Source: Lactococcus petauri
GTDB lineage: Bacteria > Bacillota > Bacilli > Lactobacillales > Streptococcaceae
NCBI RefSeq assembly: GCF_002154895.1
Contig: NZ_MUIZ01000002.1
Location: 372,001 to 436,000 of the forward strand
Direction of reading: 5' to 3'
DNA: 64,000 bases
This document shows, one piece after another, positions 43,915 to 55,100 of this stretch. Under the pieces are notes generated by a model. That model saw nothing but the letters and a program-made list of their open reading frames with translations, was not told the origin of the DNA and searched no databases. The translations under genes and the position numbers were made by a program. Within the stretch, counting starts at the first letter, position 1. Every line of letters begins with the position of its first letter.

Positions 43915-44718
43915 ATGCAAAATATAAAAATTTATCTCATTACTGACTCTGTCGGTGAAACAGCAAAAAAAATTATTTCTGCTGTTGTGGCACAATTTCC
44001 AACTGTTGATTTATCAGATGTTCAGCTTTATCCTTTTACCAATGATAAATATTCACTATTAGAAATTTTGAATGATGCCAAAAAAGAAAATGCCCTTGTC
44101 GCTATCACTCTCGTTGATAAGTCTTTAGTGGAGTGTGTCCAAAAATTTTCAGATACACATGATTTGGCCTATGTGGACTTTATGTCGCCGCTCATGCAAC
44201 TTATTGAAAAACGTTCAGGTGAGCAACCTACACAAGAGTCCGGCAGTGTGCATCGGTTAAATCAAGCCTATTTTAATCGGGTCGCTGCTATCGAATTTGC
44301 GGTGAAATATGACGATGGGAAAGATCCTAAAGGTTTTTTAAATGCTGATATTGTGCTTCTTGGTGTCTCTCGAACTTCGAAAACCCCACTGAGTATGTAC
44401 TTGGCCAACAAAGGTTACAAGGTAGCAAATCTCCCGATTATTCCGGAGGTCGAAGTGGCTAAAGAACTTTATAAAGTGAATCCGCATAAGATTATTGGCT
44501 TAACCAGTACTTCTGAAAGCTTAAGTAATATACGAAGCTACCGGGAGCAAACGCTCGGACTTAAAACAAAATCCATGTATTCTGATGAAAAACGTATTCT
44601 TGAAGAGTTGGCATATGCCGATACACTCTTTGAGCAGTTAGGCATAGAGACAATTGATGTCAGTAAACGTTCGATTGAAGAAAGTTCAATGCTTATTGAG
44701 AATCTTATCCAAAAATAA
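43915..44718 (+). CDS. ppsR: PPDK regulatory protein (bifunctional kinase/pyrophosphorylase)
   Basis: 267 residues, DUF299 family. It inactivates PPDK by ADP-dependent phosphorylation of the Thr next to the catalytic His and reactivates it by phosphate-dependent dephosphorylation. The P-loop LGVSRTSKTPLSMYLANKGY (about residues 144-163) and the N-terminal ITDSVGETAKKI are diagnostic. It is cotranscribed with ccpN and ends at a terminator at 44717-44744. Confidence 0.95.
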   Translation: MQNIKIYLITDSVGETAKKIISAVVAQFPTVDLSDVQLYPFTNDKYSLLEILNDAKKENALVAITLVDKSLVECVQKFSDTHDLAYVDFMSPLMQLIEKRSGEQPTQESGSVHRLNQAYFNRVAAIEFAVKYDDGKDPKGFLNADIVLLGVSRTSKTPLSMYLANKGYKVANLPIIPEVEVAKELYKVNPHKIIGLTSTSESLSNIRSYREQTLGLKTKSMYSDEKRILEELAYADTLFEQLGIETIDVSKRSIEESSMLIENLIQK

Positions 44719-44744
44719 AAAGCACACAAGTGCTTTTATTTTTT
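44717..44744 (+). terminator. Terminator after ppsR
   Basis: AAAAGCAC-ACAA-GTGCTTTT followed by ATTTTTTAT. Confidence 0.85.
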
Positions 44745-44833
44745 ATCTTACAGAAGAGTAAGTTTTTGAGTCATAATTCCTTGATAAAATAAATAAAGAA
44801 ATAAAAAAAACTTTAGAAAAGGACAACACTACA

Positions 44834-45430
44834 TTGACAAAGAAACTTTGGATTATTCCAGCACTCATCTTGTTTATCGCAGGAGGCTACTTTGCCGTTA
44901 GTAAAGTTATCTCTTTATTCCACCAGCCTGTTCATGGCATCATTCTTTATAGTTCAGACAAAAAAGAACTTGATCAAAGCTTAAAAGACAACCAATCTTA
45001 CATAAAAAATAACATCACTGTTGAAGGAAAATATGTCGCTGAAACAGATACTTTGGTATTAGATGCGACATCTGCTGAAAAATTGATTCAGGCAAAAGCT
45101 GTCAACGCAGTCAGCAAAAAAGGGGACGAATTCAAATTCAAACATATTACCTCGCTTTCGAAAACTCCTGCTTTATGGACCGCTGATACACAAGTAAAAA
45201 ATATCGAAGATGAAAAAGGACAAAGTTTTACTGCTGCTACAACGGAATATGTTGTCTTAGGTGAATCAAGTATGACGAAAAAAACACTCGTTCTTGACAA
45301 AGAAGACTTCAGCAAGTTTCAAGCTCCTGCCAAATATGTCAGCATGATTGAAGAAAAACGAGATGCTGCACATGCTTTAACAGAATATAAAGCCGATAAA
45401 GCACAAATTTTTAATTTTAAACAAAAATAA
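44834..45430 (+). CDS. Membrane-anchored protein of unknown function, TTG start
   Basis: 198 residues. An N-terminal membrane segment (LWIIPALILFIAGGYFAVS, about 5-23) is followed by a Lys-, Asp- and Thr-rich extracytoplasmic part with HGIILYSSDKKELDQSL, SFTAATTEYVVLGESS and a C-terminal IFNFKQK. There is no lipobox or LPxTG. The TTG at 44834 has AAAGGA about 10 nt upstream. The gene lies between two terminators and I do not recognise the family. Confidence 0.72.
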   Translation: MTKKLWIIPALILFIAGGYFAVSKVISLFHQPVHGIILYSSDKKELDQSLKDNQSYIKNNITVEGKYVAETDTLVLDATSAEKLIQAKAVNAVSKKGDEFKFKHITSLSKTPALWTADTQVKNIEDEKGQSFTAATTEYVVLGESSMTKKTLVLDKEDFSKFQAPAKYVSMIEEKRDAAHALTEYKADKAQIFNFKQK

Positions 45431-45455
45431 ACACAACTAAGGTTGTGTTTTTTAT
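45431..45455 (+). terminator. Terminator after the 44.8-kb unknown gene
   Basis: AACACAAC-TAAG-GTTGTGTT followed by TTTTATAT; the stem starts at the stop codon. Confidence 0.8.
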
Positions 45456-45504
45456 ATTGAATCCATATTTAAAGAAAAAATGAAATATGAACAAGTCCCT
45501 TGTG

Positions 45505-45984
45505 TTATGTATTAGGCTTAAGTTTTTTCACTAAAAATGTCCCAACACTCCAAAGTAACAATACGATAATAACAAAAAGAATCAATAAGCCAATTGAGCC
45601 ATTAGCAATCGAGCGGAATAAGGTTAGTCCTCCTGCAGCGTAGACAAAGCCCCACGCTAAATAGCCTGGAAGAGCGACCAGTGTGTACTTGCTCCATTTC
45701 CAATCTAACATACCAGCAGCAAGCTGCACCACAGTTTGAAAACCAACTGTCAAGAAACTCAAAGGTATAACGGGCCATCCATATTTTTGAAGAGCAAGCA
45801 TTCCTGCTCGATTTTCTTCGGATTTCTCTGCCTTTTTCCCCCATTTTGTCTTCAATAGTCCCATATGAATGAGTTTTCCTAGACCAAATGTCATCTGTGC
45901 CCTAAAGAAAACAACAATAAACAAGAACAAGGTGGCTTGCCAGAGTGGCAAACTTGCCACCCAATTTAGCATCTTTTCAACCAT
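45505..45984 (-). CDS. DedA/VTT-like membrane protein
   Basis: 159 residues with about four hydrophobic segments (8-28, 68-90, 95-118, 128-150). The segment YGWPVIPLSFLTVGFQTVVQ followed by LAAGMLDWKWSKYTLVALPG resembles the conserved core of DedA/VTT proteins (Gly, polar residue, Thr, then AG and small-residue helices), which act in lipid flipping or membrane homeostasis. The canonical FxRxxPxxR is not intact. It follows the adhesin gene, separated by its own upstream region and a terminator. Confidence 0.65.
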   Translation of the reverse strand: MVEKMLNWVASLPLWQATLFLFIVVFFRAQMTFGLGKLIHMGLLKTKWGKKAEKSEENRAGMLALQKYGWPVIPLSFLTVGFQTVVQLAAGMLDWKWSKYTLVALPGYLAWGFVYAAGGLTLFRSIANGSIGLLILFVIIVLLLWSVGTFLVKKLKPNT

Positions 45985-46091
45985 CTGTTTTTACTCCTCT
46001 TATTTTACATAAGCTAAATTATAAAGCTCTCTACTATTGAAACATAATATATTAAAAAGTCAAATTCTTTTGTTTTACATCAAATATAAAC

Positions 46092-46124
46092 TAAAAAGCA
46101 AATACCTTAGTACTTGCTTTTTTA
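46092..46124. terminator. Terminator after the serine-rich adhesin gene
   Basis: AAAAAGCAAATAC and GTACTTGCTTTTTT pair around CTTA with one mismatch; U-tracts on both strands. Confidence 0.85.
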
Positions 46125-46164
46125 CTTTATTTTATTCCTTTCTAAATATTTTTGTTATTTGTTC

Positions 46165-49100
46165 TTAAGCTTTTTTCTTTTTCTTCTTACCTAGAGCTGC
46201 GGCACCTATTAATCCTAAGCCTAAAACACCTAAGCCAATAGAGTCCTTATCACCAGTATGTGGCAAAGTGCTCATGTGTTCTGAATTTCTAGATGCTAAT
46301 GATGTTGATTCAGAAGCACTTAGTGATGCGGAAATTGATTCACTTGTTGATACAGATGCTGATTCAGACATTGATGATGAGGTTGAAAGTGAGACTGAAT
46401 CACTTAGTGATAGCGATGTTGAGCCACTTTCTGATGCTGATTCTGAAACAGACTCTCTATTTGAAGTTGATATCGAAGTTGAATCACTTGCTGAATCACT
46501 TATGGAATCACGACTTGACTCCGAACTTGATGATGAAAGTGAGACTGAATCACTTGTGGATACCGACAACGAAGCACTTGCTGAACCGGACTCACTCACT
46601 GAATCGCTGAGAGAATCTCGCTCTGATGCTGAAACAGATGTTGAAAGACTGGCAGACTCACTGACGGAATCGCGACTTGATTCAGAGCTTGATGATGAAA
46701 GTGAGACTGAATCACTTGTAGATACCGACAACGAAGCACTTGTTGAACCAGACTCACTCACTGAATCGCTGAGAGAATCTCGCTCTGATGCTGAAATAGA
46801 TGTCGAAAGGCTGGCAGACTCAGACACTGAATCACGTCCTGAAGCAGAGATGGAATCTGAAACAGAGACTGAATCACTTGTGGATACCGACAGCGAAGCA
46901 CTTGTTGAACCAGACTCACTCACTGAATCGCTGAGAGAATCTCGCTCTGATGCTGAAATAGATGTCGAAAGGCTGGCAGACTCAGACATTGACTCACGTC
47001 CTGAAGCAGAGAGTGAATCTGAAACAGAGACTGAATCACTCAATGAAGATGATGCGGAATCACTTGCTGAAACGGAATGACTCACAGACTCACTGAGCGA
47101 GCTTCGGTTTGAATCAGAGACTGATGTCGAATCACTTAACGAATCTGAATCTGAACCTGACTCTACTGGTTCAGACTGCGAAAGTGAATGTGATACTGAA
47201 GTTGACTCGCTCACGGATTGAGAAGCTGAACTTGATGTTGAAGTTGAGCTCGATGTTGACTCTGATCCACGGTCAGAATCTGACTGAGATACAGATAGAC
47301 TATTTGAACTGCTTTCAGATGAAGACTCTGAACTTGAGAGCTCTCCTGAAAGAGATGCTGAGATTGATTCTGAAACTGATGTCGAACCAGACATAGAGAT
47401 AGAATCTGAAATTGAATCACTCTGTGATTCACGTTGTGAATCAGAAATTGAGCCCGACATACTATTTGAGCTACTTTCAGATGAAGACTCTGAACTTGAT
47501 ACCTTCCCTGATTCTGAAGCTGATGCCGAATCTGAGACAGATAAGGAAGCTGAGGTTGACACTGAAGTTGAGATTGACTCACTCAACGAATCCCGTTCTG
47601 AAGTTGAGTGAACGATTGATTCACTTATTGACAAACTATCTGAAGCTGATTCTGAACTTGAAGTTCTACTTGAATCCGACGAGGATACTGATTCTGATAT
47701 TGAAGCTGAACTTGAGCCTGATAGGGATTCTGAGACAGATTCACTTAAAGAGTCTCTTTCCGATGCTGAGGAGGATACAGATCCACTCACAGATACACTT
47801 TCAGATACTGAGTCCGAGCTTGAAGCTTGCTCTGAACCCGAAATAGATAGTGATTCTGAGGCTGATGTAGATACTGAGTGTGAGGCAGAACCTGAAGCCG
47901 AATTACTTGCAGAGTTAGTATTAGAATTTGAAGCTAATGATTCTGAAGCTGACTCCGAAGTAGAGTTACGGTTCGAATTTGATGCAGATAGGCTCTCTGA
48001 ACTTGACAAGGATAAAGATGTCGAAAGTGAATCACTGATTGATACTGATGTTGATACCGAATCAGAAAGAGATTCTTGCTCTGAGCTTGATGTTGATAAG
48101 GAAACAGATACTGAATCACTTTGAGAATTATTTACGGACTCAGATACAGAGCCTGATTGACTGCTAGATTCACTTTGTGAACCTGAAAGTGATTGTGAAC
48201 CACTTATAGATTCTGAAGCTGAAAGTGAGGCAGATACTGAATCTGACTGTGAACCAGAGGTTGAATGTGATGCTGACTCACTGCTTGATTCAAGTATTGA
48301 AGTTGAAGCTGAAGTACTTTCTGAGCTGGAAGCATTACTAGAGTCTGAAAGAGAGTCACTTACGGAACTTGATGTTGAGAGACTTTCAGAAGTCGATTCA
48401 CGACTTGAATAAGAGAACGATTCAGAAATTGATTCTGATGCACTCACAGACTCACGTGCTGAATCTGAAAGTGAACGACTTTCTGAACTTGACTCAGAGA
48501 CTGAACTTGATGTCGATAGACTCATTGATGTGGAAAGCGAAGCAGACTCGGAAGCTGATTGACGGCTAGAATCTGAGCTTGAGCTACTCTCTGAACTTGA
48601 ATCTGAAGCTGATTCACGACTGGAAATAGAAAGTGAAGTACTTTCAGAAGCTGATTCGCTGCTTGAAAGTTTGCTTGATTCACTTGCAGAAAGGCTACCT
48701 GAATCACGTTCTGAGGCTGACGTTGATGTTGAAGCACTTGCTGAATCAGAGAGAGAGTCGCGACTCGAAGCTGAAACTGATGTTGAAACTGATGTCGAAT
48801 CACTTATTGATTCTGACACAGATTCACTTACAGAAACAGATGCACTCGTTGAAGCACTATTTGAATCTCGTTCTGAGGCTGACAACGAGCTTGAAGCACT
48901 CACTGAGTCAGAAACAGATTCACGAGAAGAGTTTGATGTCGAAACAGACTCTGAGGCTGAAATGCTATTAGACTGTGATTGTGAATGACTTACTGAGGCT
49001 GACGTACTACTTGATTCACTATTTGAAGTTCGGTTCGAATCTGACATAGACGTTGAAATGCTCAACGAATCAGATTCTGATCCTGACTCAAGAGGTACAG

Positions 49101-52100
49101 AATGAGACAATGATTGTGATACCGAAGTTGACTCACTCACAGACTGAGAAAGTGAGGTTGAGCTGGATTCAGATGATGAGTCGGAATCGGATTGACGTGA
49201 TGAATCTGACTGTGATCCAGATAAACTATTTGAAACACTTTCAGACACAGATTCTGAACTTGAAATGCGTCCTGAGTCCGAAATTGAGATTGACTCAGAA
49301 ACAGACTGGGAATCTGAGTTAGATGCAGAAACCGAGCTTGACTCACTTTCTGAATCACGACTAGATACAGACTGGGAGTCTGAGTGACTATTTGAACTGC
49401 TTTCAGATACAGATTCTGAACTTGAAGCTTTTCCAGACTCTGAGCTTGAGCTAGACTCTGAGCTTGAAATTGAAGTTGAGTGAGACCCCGATGTTGAGCT
49501 GGATTCACTCATAGAGTTTGTATCAGAATTAGAAGTCAGAGAATCTGAACTTGAGTCAGAAATTGAATCACGTGTTGAGTCAGAGTTTGAAGTGCTTTCT
49601 GAGCTTGAATCATTACGCGAATCAGAAAGCGATTCACTAATTGAGCTTGATACTGAAATGCTTTCAGAATGAGATTCACGTGCTGAGTCAGACACCGATT
49701 GTGAAGCTGATACAGAATCACTGAGCGAATCACGACTTGATTCTGAAAGAGAACTGCTCTCAGAGCTAGAACTACTTCTTGACTCGGATTGTGAAACACT
49801 CATCGAGCTTGATGTTGAATTTGATAGAGATTGAGAATCACGACTTGATTCTGAAAGAGAGCTACTTTCAGAAATAGATTCTGACATCGAATCACGGCCT
49901 GAAACAGAAAGCGAAGTACTCTCAGAAGCTGATTCGCTACTTGAATGCTTGCTTGACTCACTTGCCGACTCACTCAGAGAGGTACGAGCAGAGTCTGAAA
50001 CAGATGTCGAAAGACTGGCAGAATCTGAGATAGAATCACGACTTGAGTTAGAAACTGAAACAGAGTCCGAAATCGATTCACTAAGAGAATTCGAAGTTGA
50101 ATCACTTGCTGAGCTTGAATCACTCACCGACTCGCTTATTGAATCACGTGCAGAATCTGACAGAGAGTCTGAGATTGAGTGACTTGAAGAGTCAGATACT
50201 GATAGAGATAGACTTATCGAAGCTGACAACGAATCGGAGAGCGAGCTTGAATCACTCATTGATGTCGAAAGTGAACTACTTGTTGAAGTAGATAGCGATG
50301 CTGAGTTACTTTCTGAATTACGACTTGATTCTGAAGTCGAGGCAGAAAGACTTGAAGAATCTGACAATGACTCACGACTCGAATCTGAGCTTGAGGCAGA
50401 GTTTGAATCTGAAAGACTTCCTGATGTCGAAAGTGATGTACTCAACGATGCTGAAAGACTTGAAGATTCACTTGATGAAACACGACTTGATTCTGAAAGC
50501 GAGCTTGAAGCGCTAAGCGAATCGGAGTCTGAACCAGATTCGACAGGCTCAGAGTTTGAATCTGAAGTTGAAACAGAAACAGATTGGCTCTCAGATTGAG
50601 ATATAGAGTTTGAAACGGAAGCGGAAATTGACTCTGAGTCAGAATTACGTTCTGAATCTGAAACAGAAAGTGAGTTGCTGACAGAGTTACTTTCTGAAGC
50701 GGAGTCTGAACTTGAAGCTTTACTTGATTCTGAACTTGAGCTTGAGTTTGAAACAGACTGCGATTCTGATACAGAAGTTGATGCTGAAGCTGAATCACTG
50801 GTAGAAACCAGCTCTGACTCTGAGCTTGAGCCTGATTCACTCAATGAAGTACTGTTTGAAACCGACTCTGAATCAGAATTAAGGTTTGAATTTGAAACAG
50901 AGTTAGAAATAGAACCTGAAATTGATTCAGAAACCGAAAGTGATCCTGACACTGATTCGCTACTTGACTCTTGTGCTGAGTTTGAAAGTGATTCTGAAAC
51001 ACTATTTGAAAGACTTTCTGAAGCGGAGTCTGAATTTGAAGCTTTACTTGATTCTGAACTTGAGCTTGACTCTGAGCTTGAAACGGAAGCTGAAAGAGAA
51101 CCTGAAGCGGAACTTGACTCACTCGCTGAGTTTTGATCAGAATTAGACTCAAGTGAGTTTGATGCAGAATCTGATAATGAATCTCTTGTTGATTCTGAAC
51201 GTGAAGTACTTTCTGAAGCTGAGTTTTTACTTGACTCAGATATAGAGTCACTTATTGAAGTTGAGAGAGAACTTGATTCTGAAAGTGATTCACGACTTGA
51301 TTCCGACAAAGATCCAGAAACGGAGTTTGAATCACTCATAGAAGCCCACTCAGAAGTTGAAAGAGAATCTGAAGCTGAACCAGAAACTGACAATGAATCA
51401 GAGAGAGAATTGCTTACAGATGTTGAAGACGAGTTCGAATCTGAAAGTGATTCACGACTTGACTCTGATGATGAAACGGAAGCTGAGGCGGAGTCACTAT
51501 TTGATTCTCTACTTGAGTTTGACGTTGAAGCACTGATTGAAACGGAAACTGAACCAGACAGTGAAGCAGAGTCACTCATAGAACTAGAAACTGAAGCTGA
51601 TTCTGAGTTTGACTGACGTCCAGATTCTGACAGTGAAAGACTTGCTGAAGCTGATTCTGAACTTGAGGCTTTGCTTGACTCACTCGCTGAATCACTTGAA
51701 GAGTCACGTTCCGAAGCTGACAGTGAAGTTGAAAGACTTGCTGATTCTGAACTTGATTCTCGACTTGAAGTTGAATGCGAAATTGATTCCGAAACAGATG
51801 TGCTTACTGAGGTTGAAAGGGAATCACTTGTTGAAAGAGAGTCACTGCTTGAATCGCTTGTTGATTCACGACTTGATACTGATTGTGAATCAGAGGCAGA
51901 TTGGCTTTCTGAACGAGAATCACGACTCGACTCTGATAATGAAGATGAAATCGAACTTGATTCACTTATTGATTGTGATATAGATTCGCTTGTAGATGTT
52001 GAAAGGCTTGCTGAATCACTTGTTGATTCTCTTTCCGAACCTGAAAGGGAAAGAGAATCTGATGTAGAGTCAGAAACTGATTCTTCTATTGATCCTGAAT

Positions 52101-55100
52101 TAGAAATGGAATCACTTAGCGACTCACTGACTGAGACCGAATTAGATTCGCTTATTGAGGACGAATGTGATGCAGATTCACTATTAGATTCACGGTTTGA
52201 ATCAGACAATGAACTTGAAACGCTTAGAGAGTCCGACTCAGAACCTGATTCTAAAGAGTCAGAATGAGAGTTTGAACTTGAGGCAGATACAGATTCACTT
52301 ACTGATTGTGACGTTGAAGTTGATCCAGATACAGAGTTAGATTCAGAAGATGAATTGTTGCCTGATTCTGAAAGTGATGATGAGTCGCTTAATGAAGTGC
52401 TTTCTGAAGCTGAAGTCGAGCTTGACTCACGTCCCGATTCAGAAGCCGAGAGTGACTCAGAAGCTGAAACTGAAGTCGAATTGGAGCTTGAGTCAGAGCT
52501 AGAATCGCTTGTCGAAACACGTTCTGAATCAGATTGAGAAATTGATTCTGAGACTGAACTGCTTTCGGAGCTTGACTCGGAGTTTGAATTTCGTCCAGAA
52601 TCTGAGCTTGAGTCAGAAATTGAAGCTGAAACAGAGTCAGAGGTAGAACTTGAAACTGACTCAGAATCACTTTGTGAATTTCTCTCTGAATCAGATATTG
52701 AGGCAGAATCTGAAACTGAGCTGCTCTCTGAGCTTGAGTCGGAACTTGAATTTCGTCCAGATTCTGAAGACGAAACAGAATCAGAGACTGAGTTCGAAGT
52801 CGAAATTGAAGCTGATTCTGAGCTTGATTCTGATGCCGAATTTGTATTCGAATTAGAATTAAGTGATTCTGAGGCTGAATCTGAAGAGGAATCACGACTT
52901 GACTCGGAAAGTGATGTACTTTCTGAGCTTGATACTGATACCGAAGTTGAAATTGAATCACTTGTTGAGGTACTTGTCGAAAGCGATTCTGATACAGACT
53001 CAGAAATTGATGGACGTTCCGAAGTCGAAATTGAAGTCGATTCGCTTATTGAGTCCGATATAGAATTACGGTTTGAGTCAGAAAGTGATTCGCTAACTGA
53101 AGCTGACAATGATTCTGACTGTGATACTTCTTCACTTTGTGACTGTGAGTCTGAGATTGACTCTGAGCTTGATTCTCGATTTGAATCTGAAACTGAGGCC
53201 GAATGACTGTTTGAGTCAGATGTTGATTCGCGATTCGAATCTGATTGCGAATCTTTATGAGAATTAGATGCTGAGTCTGAGACGGAAGTCGACTCACTAA
53301 GCGAACGAGAATCAGATACTGAATCTGAGAGTGACTCCCGATTTGAATCTGAAAGCGAAGTTGAGAGACTGCTGGATTCTGAACTTGACTCACGACTTGA
53401 CTCTGAGAGCGAGCTACTATCAGAAGATGAATCGCTACTTGAATTTTTACTTGATTCACTTGCTGAATCTGAACTTGATTCCTGCTCTGAAACTGAAAGT
53501 GAATGTGACGTGCTTGAGGAATCGGATTCAGACTCACGCGTTGATTCGGAAGTTGAGCTACTTATTGAAGTAGACTCTGAACTTGATTCTGAAATCGATA
53601 GGCTAATAGAGCCTGATTCTGAGCTTGACTCACTTGCTGACTCACGATTAGAATCAGACGTAGAGACAGATCCGCTCACTGAATCGGAGTTTGAGTCTCG
53701 CGTTGATTCTGAATGTGAGGATGAATTCGAAGCAGAATCACTAATTGAGTCTGATAACGATGCACTGATTGAGTCAGAAAGACTTGAAGATTCGCTCTGT
53801 GAATCGCGAGTCGATTCTGAGCTTGAAGTTGACTGGCTTGAAGAATCAGATTCTGATCCAGACACAATAGGTTCTGAATGTGAAAGAGAGCTTGAAATCG
53901 ATTCTGAATCACTTACTGAGTTGGACACGGATGTCGAGTTTGATTCAGAACTTGAATCTGATGAAGACTGACGTTCTGACTCAGAATTTGAGAGTGATTC
54001 ACTCACCGATGTACTTTCTGAAGCTGAATCAGATATTGAACCTTGTCCTGATTCCGAGGAAGATACAGAATCAGATATCGATTCTGAAACTGAAAGTGAG
54101 TGAGAATCTGATACTGACTCACTTACAGAAGCACGATTTGAATCTGATGTTGAAATAGATTCGCTTACAGAAAGACTCTCTGAAATCGAATCAGAAATTG
54201 AGCCTTTGCCCGACTCTGATGAAGAAATAGAATCGGAAATCGACTGAGAAACTGAAGTTGAACCAGACTCGGATGCTGACTCACTGGCTGAATTCGTCTC
54301 TGAATTTGATGCCAATGACTCTGATGCAGATTCCGAAACTGACTCACGTTTTGAGTCTGAAAGTGACGTGCTTTGCGATGTAGATATAGAAGTTGAGACT
54401 GAATCTGAGTCACTTATTGATCCTGAAGTTGAGACAGACTCTGATAAAGAATCTCGAAGCGAGTCTGAGAGAGATTCTGAACTACTGCTTGAATTTGAAT
54501 TTGAATCACGGATTGAATCAGATAGCGAGACACTTTGAGAATCGGAAATTGATGTTGATTCTGATTGTGAATCACTCATGGAAGTTGAAAGCGAAGAAGA
54601 TTCCGAATTAGAAGCGCGGTTTGAGTCGCTTGTAGAATTCGAAACACTTGCAGAATCACTGCTGGAATTTCGATTAGATTCACTTACTGATAGTGAATGA
54701 CTGGCAGAATCACTCTCTGAATCTTCCACTGAGCCACTTAAAGATACCGAAACAGATTCGCTATTTGAATTTCGATTAGACTCACTTATCGATACAGATT
54801 GAGAGCCGCTTAATGAATTTGAGACACTTTCTGACTCACTCATAGATACTGAAAGAGAATCACTCACAGAGTTTGAAACACTCTCAGATTCACTTATAAC
54901 TTCTGATTCAGAAGTAGATTCAGAACCAGAAATTGATTGTGAATCAGATATTGATTCTGAGCTTGACTCAGAAAGGGTTTCTGATAAAGATTCAGAACTA
55001 GAAATCGACTGGGAGTCAGATATTGATTCTGAGCTTGATTCAGAAAGGGTTTCTGAAGTAGATTCAGAGCTAGAAATCGACTGGGAGTCAGATATTGATT

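Noticed and set aside
46268-47080. Plus-strand ORF of 270 codons rich in Asp, Glu, Ser and Leu, and many similar ones up to 55.9 kb
   Set aside because: Antisense shadows of the serine-rich repeat: the complements of Ser-Glu/Ser-Asp codons avoid stops. They lack ribosome binding sites and follow the repeat pattern.
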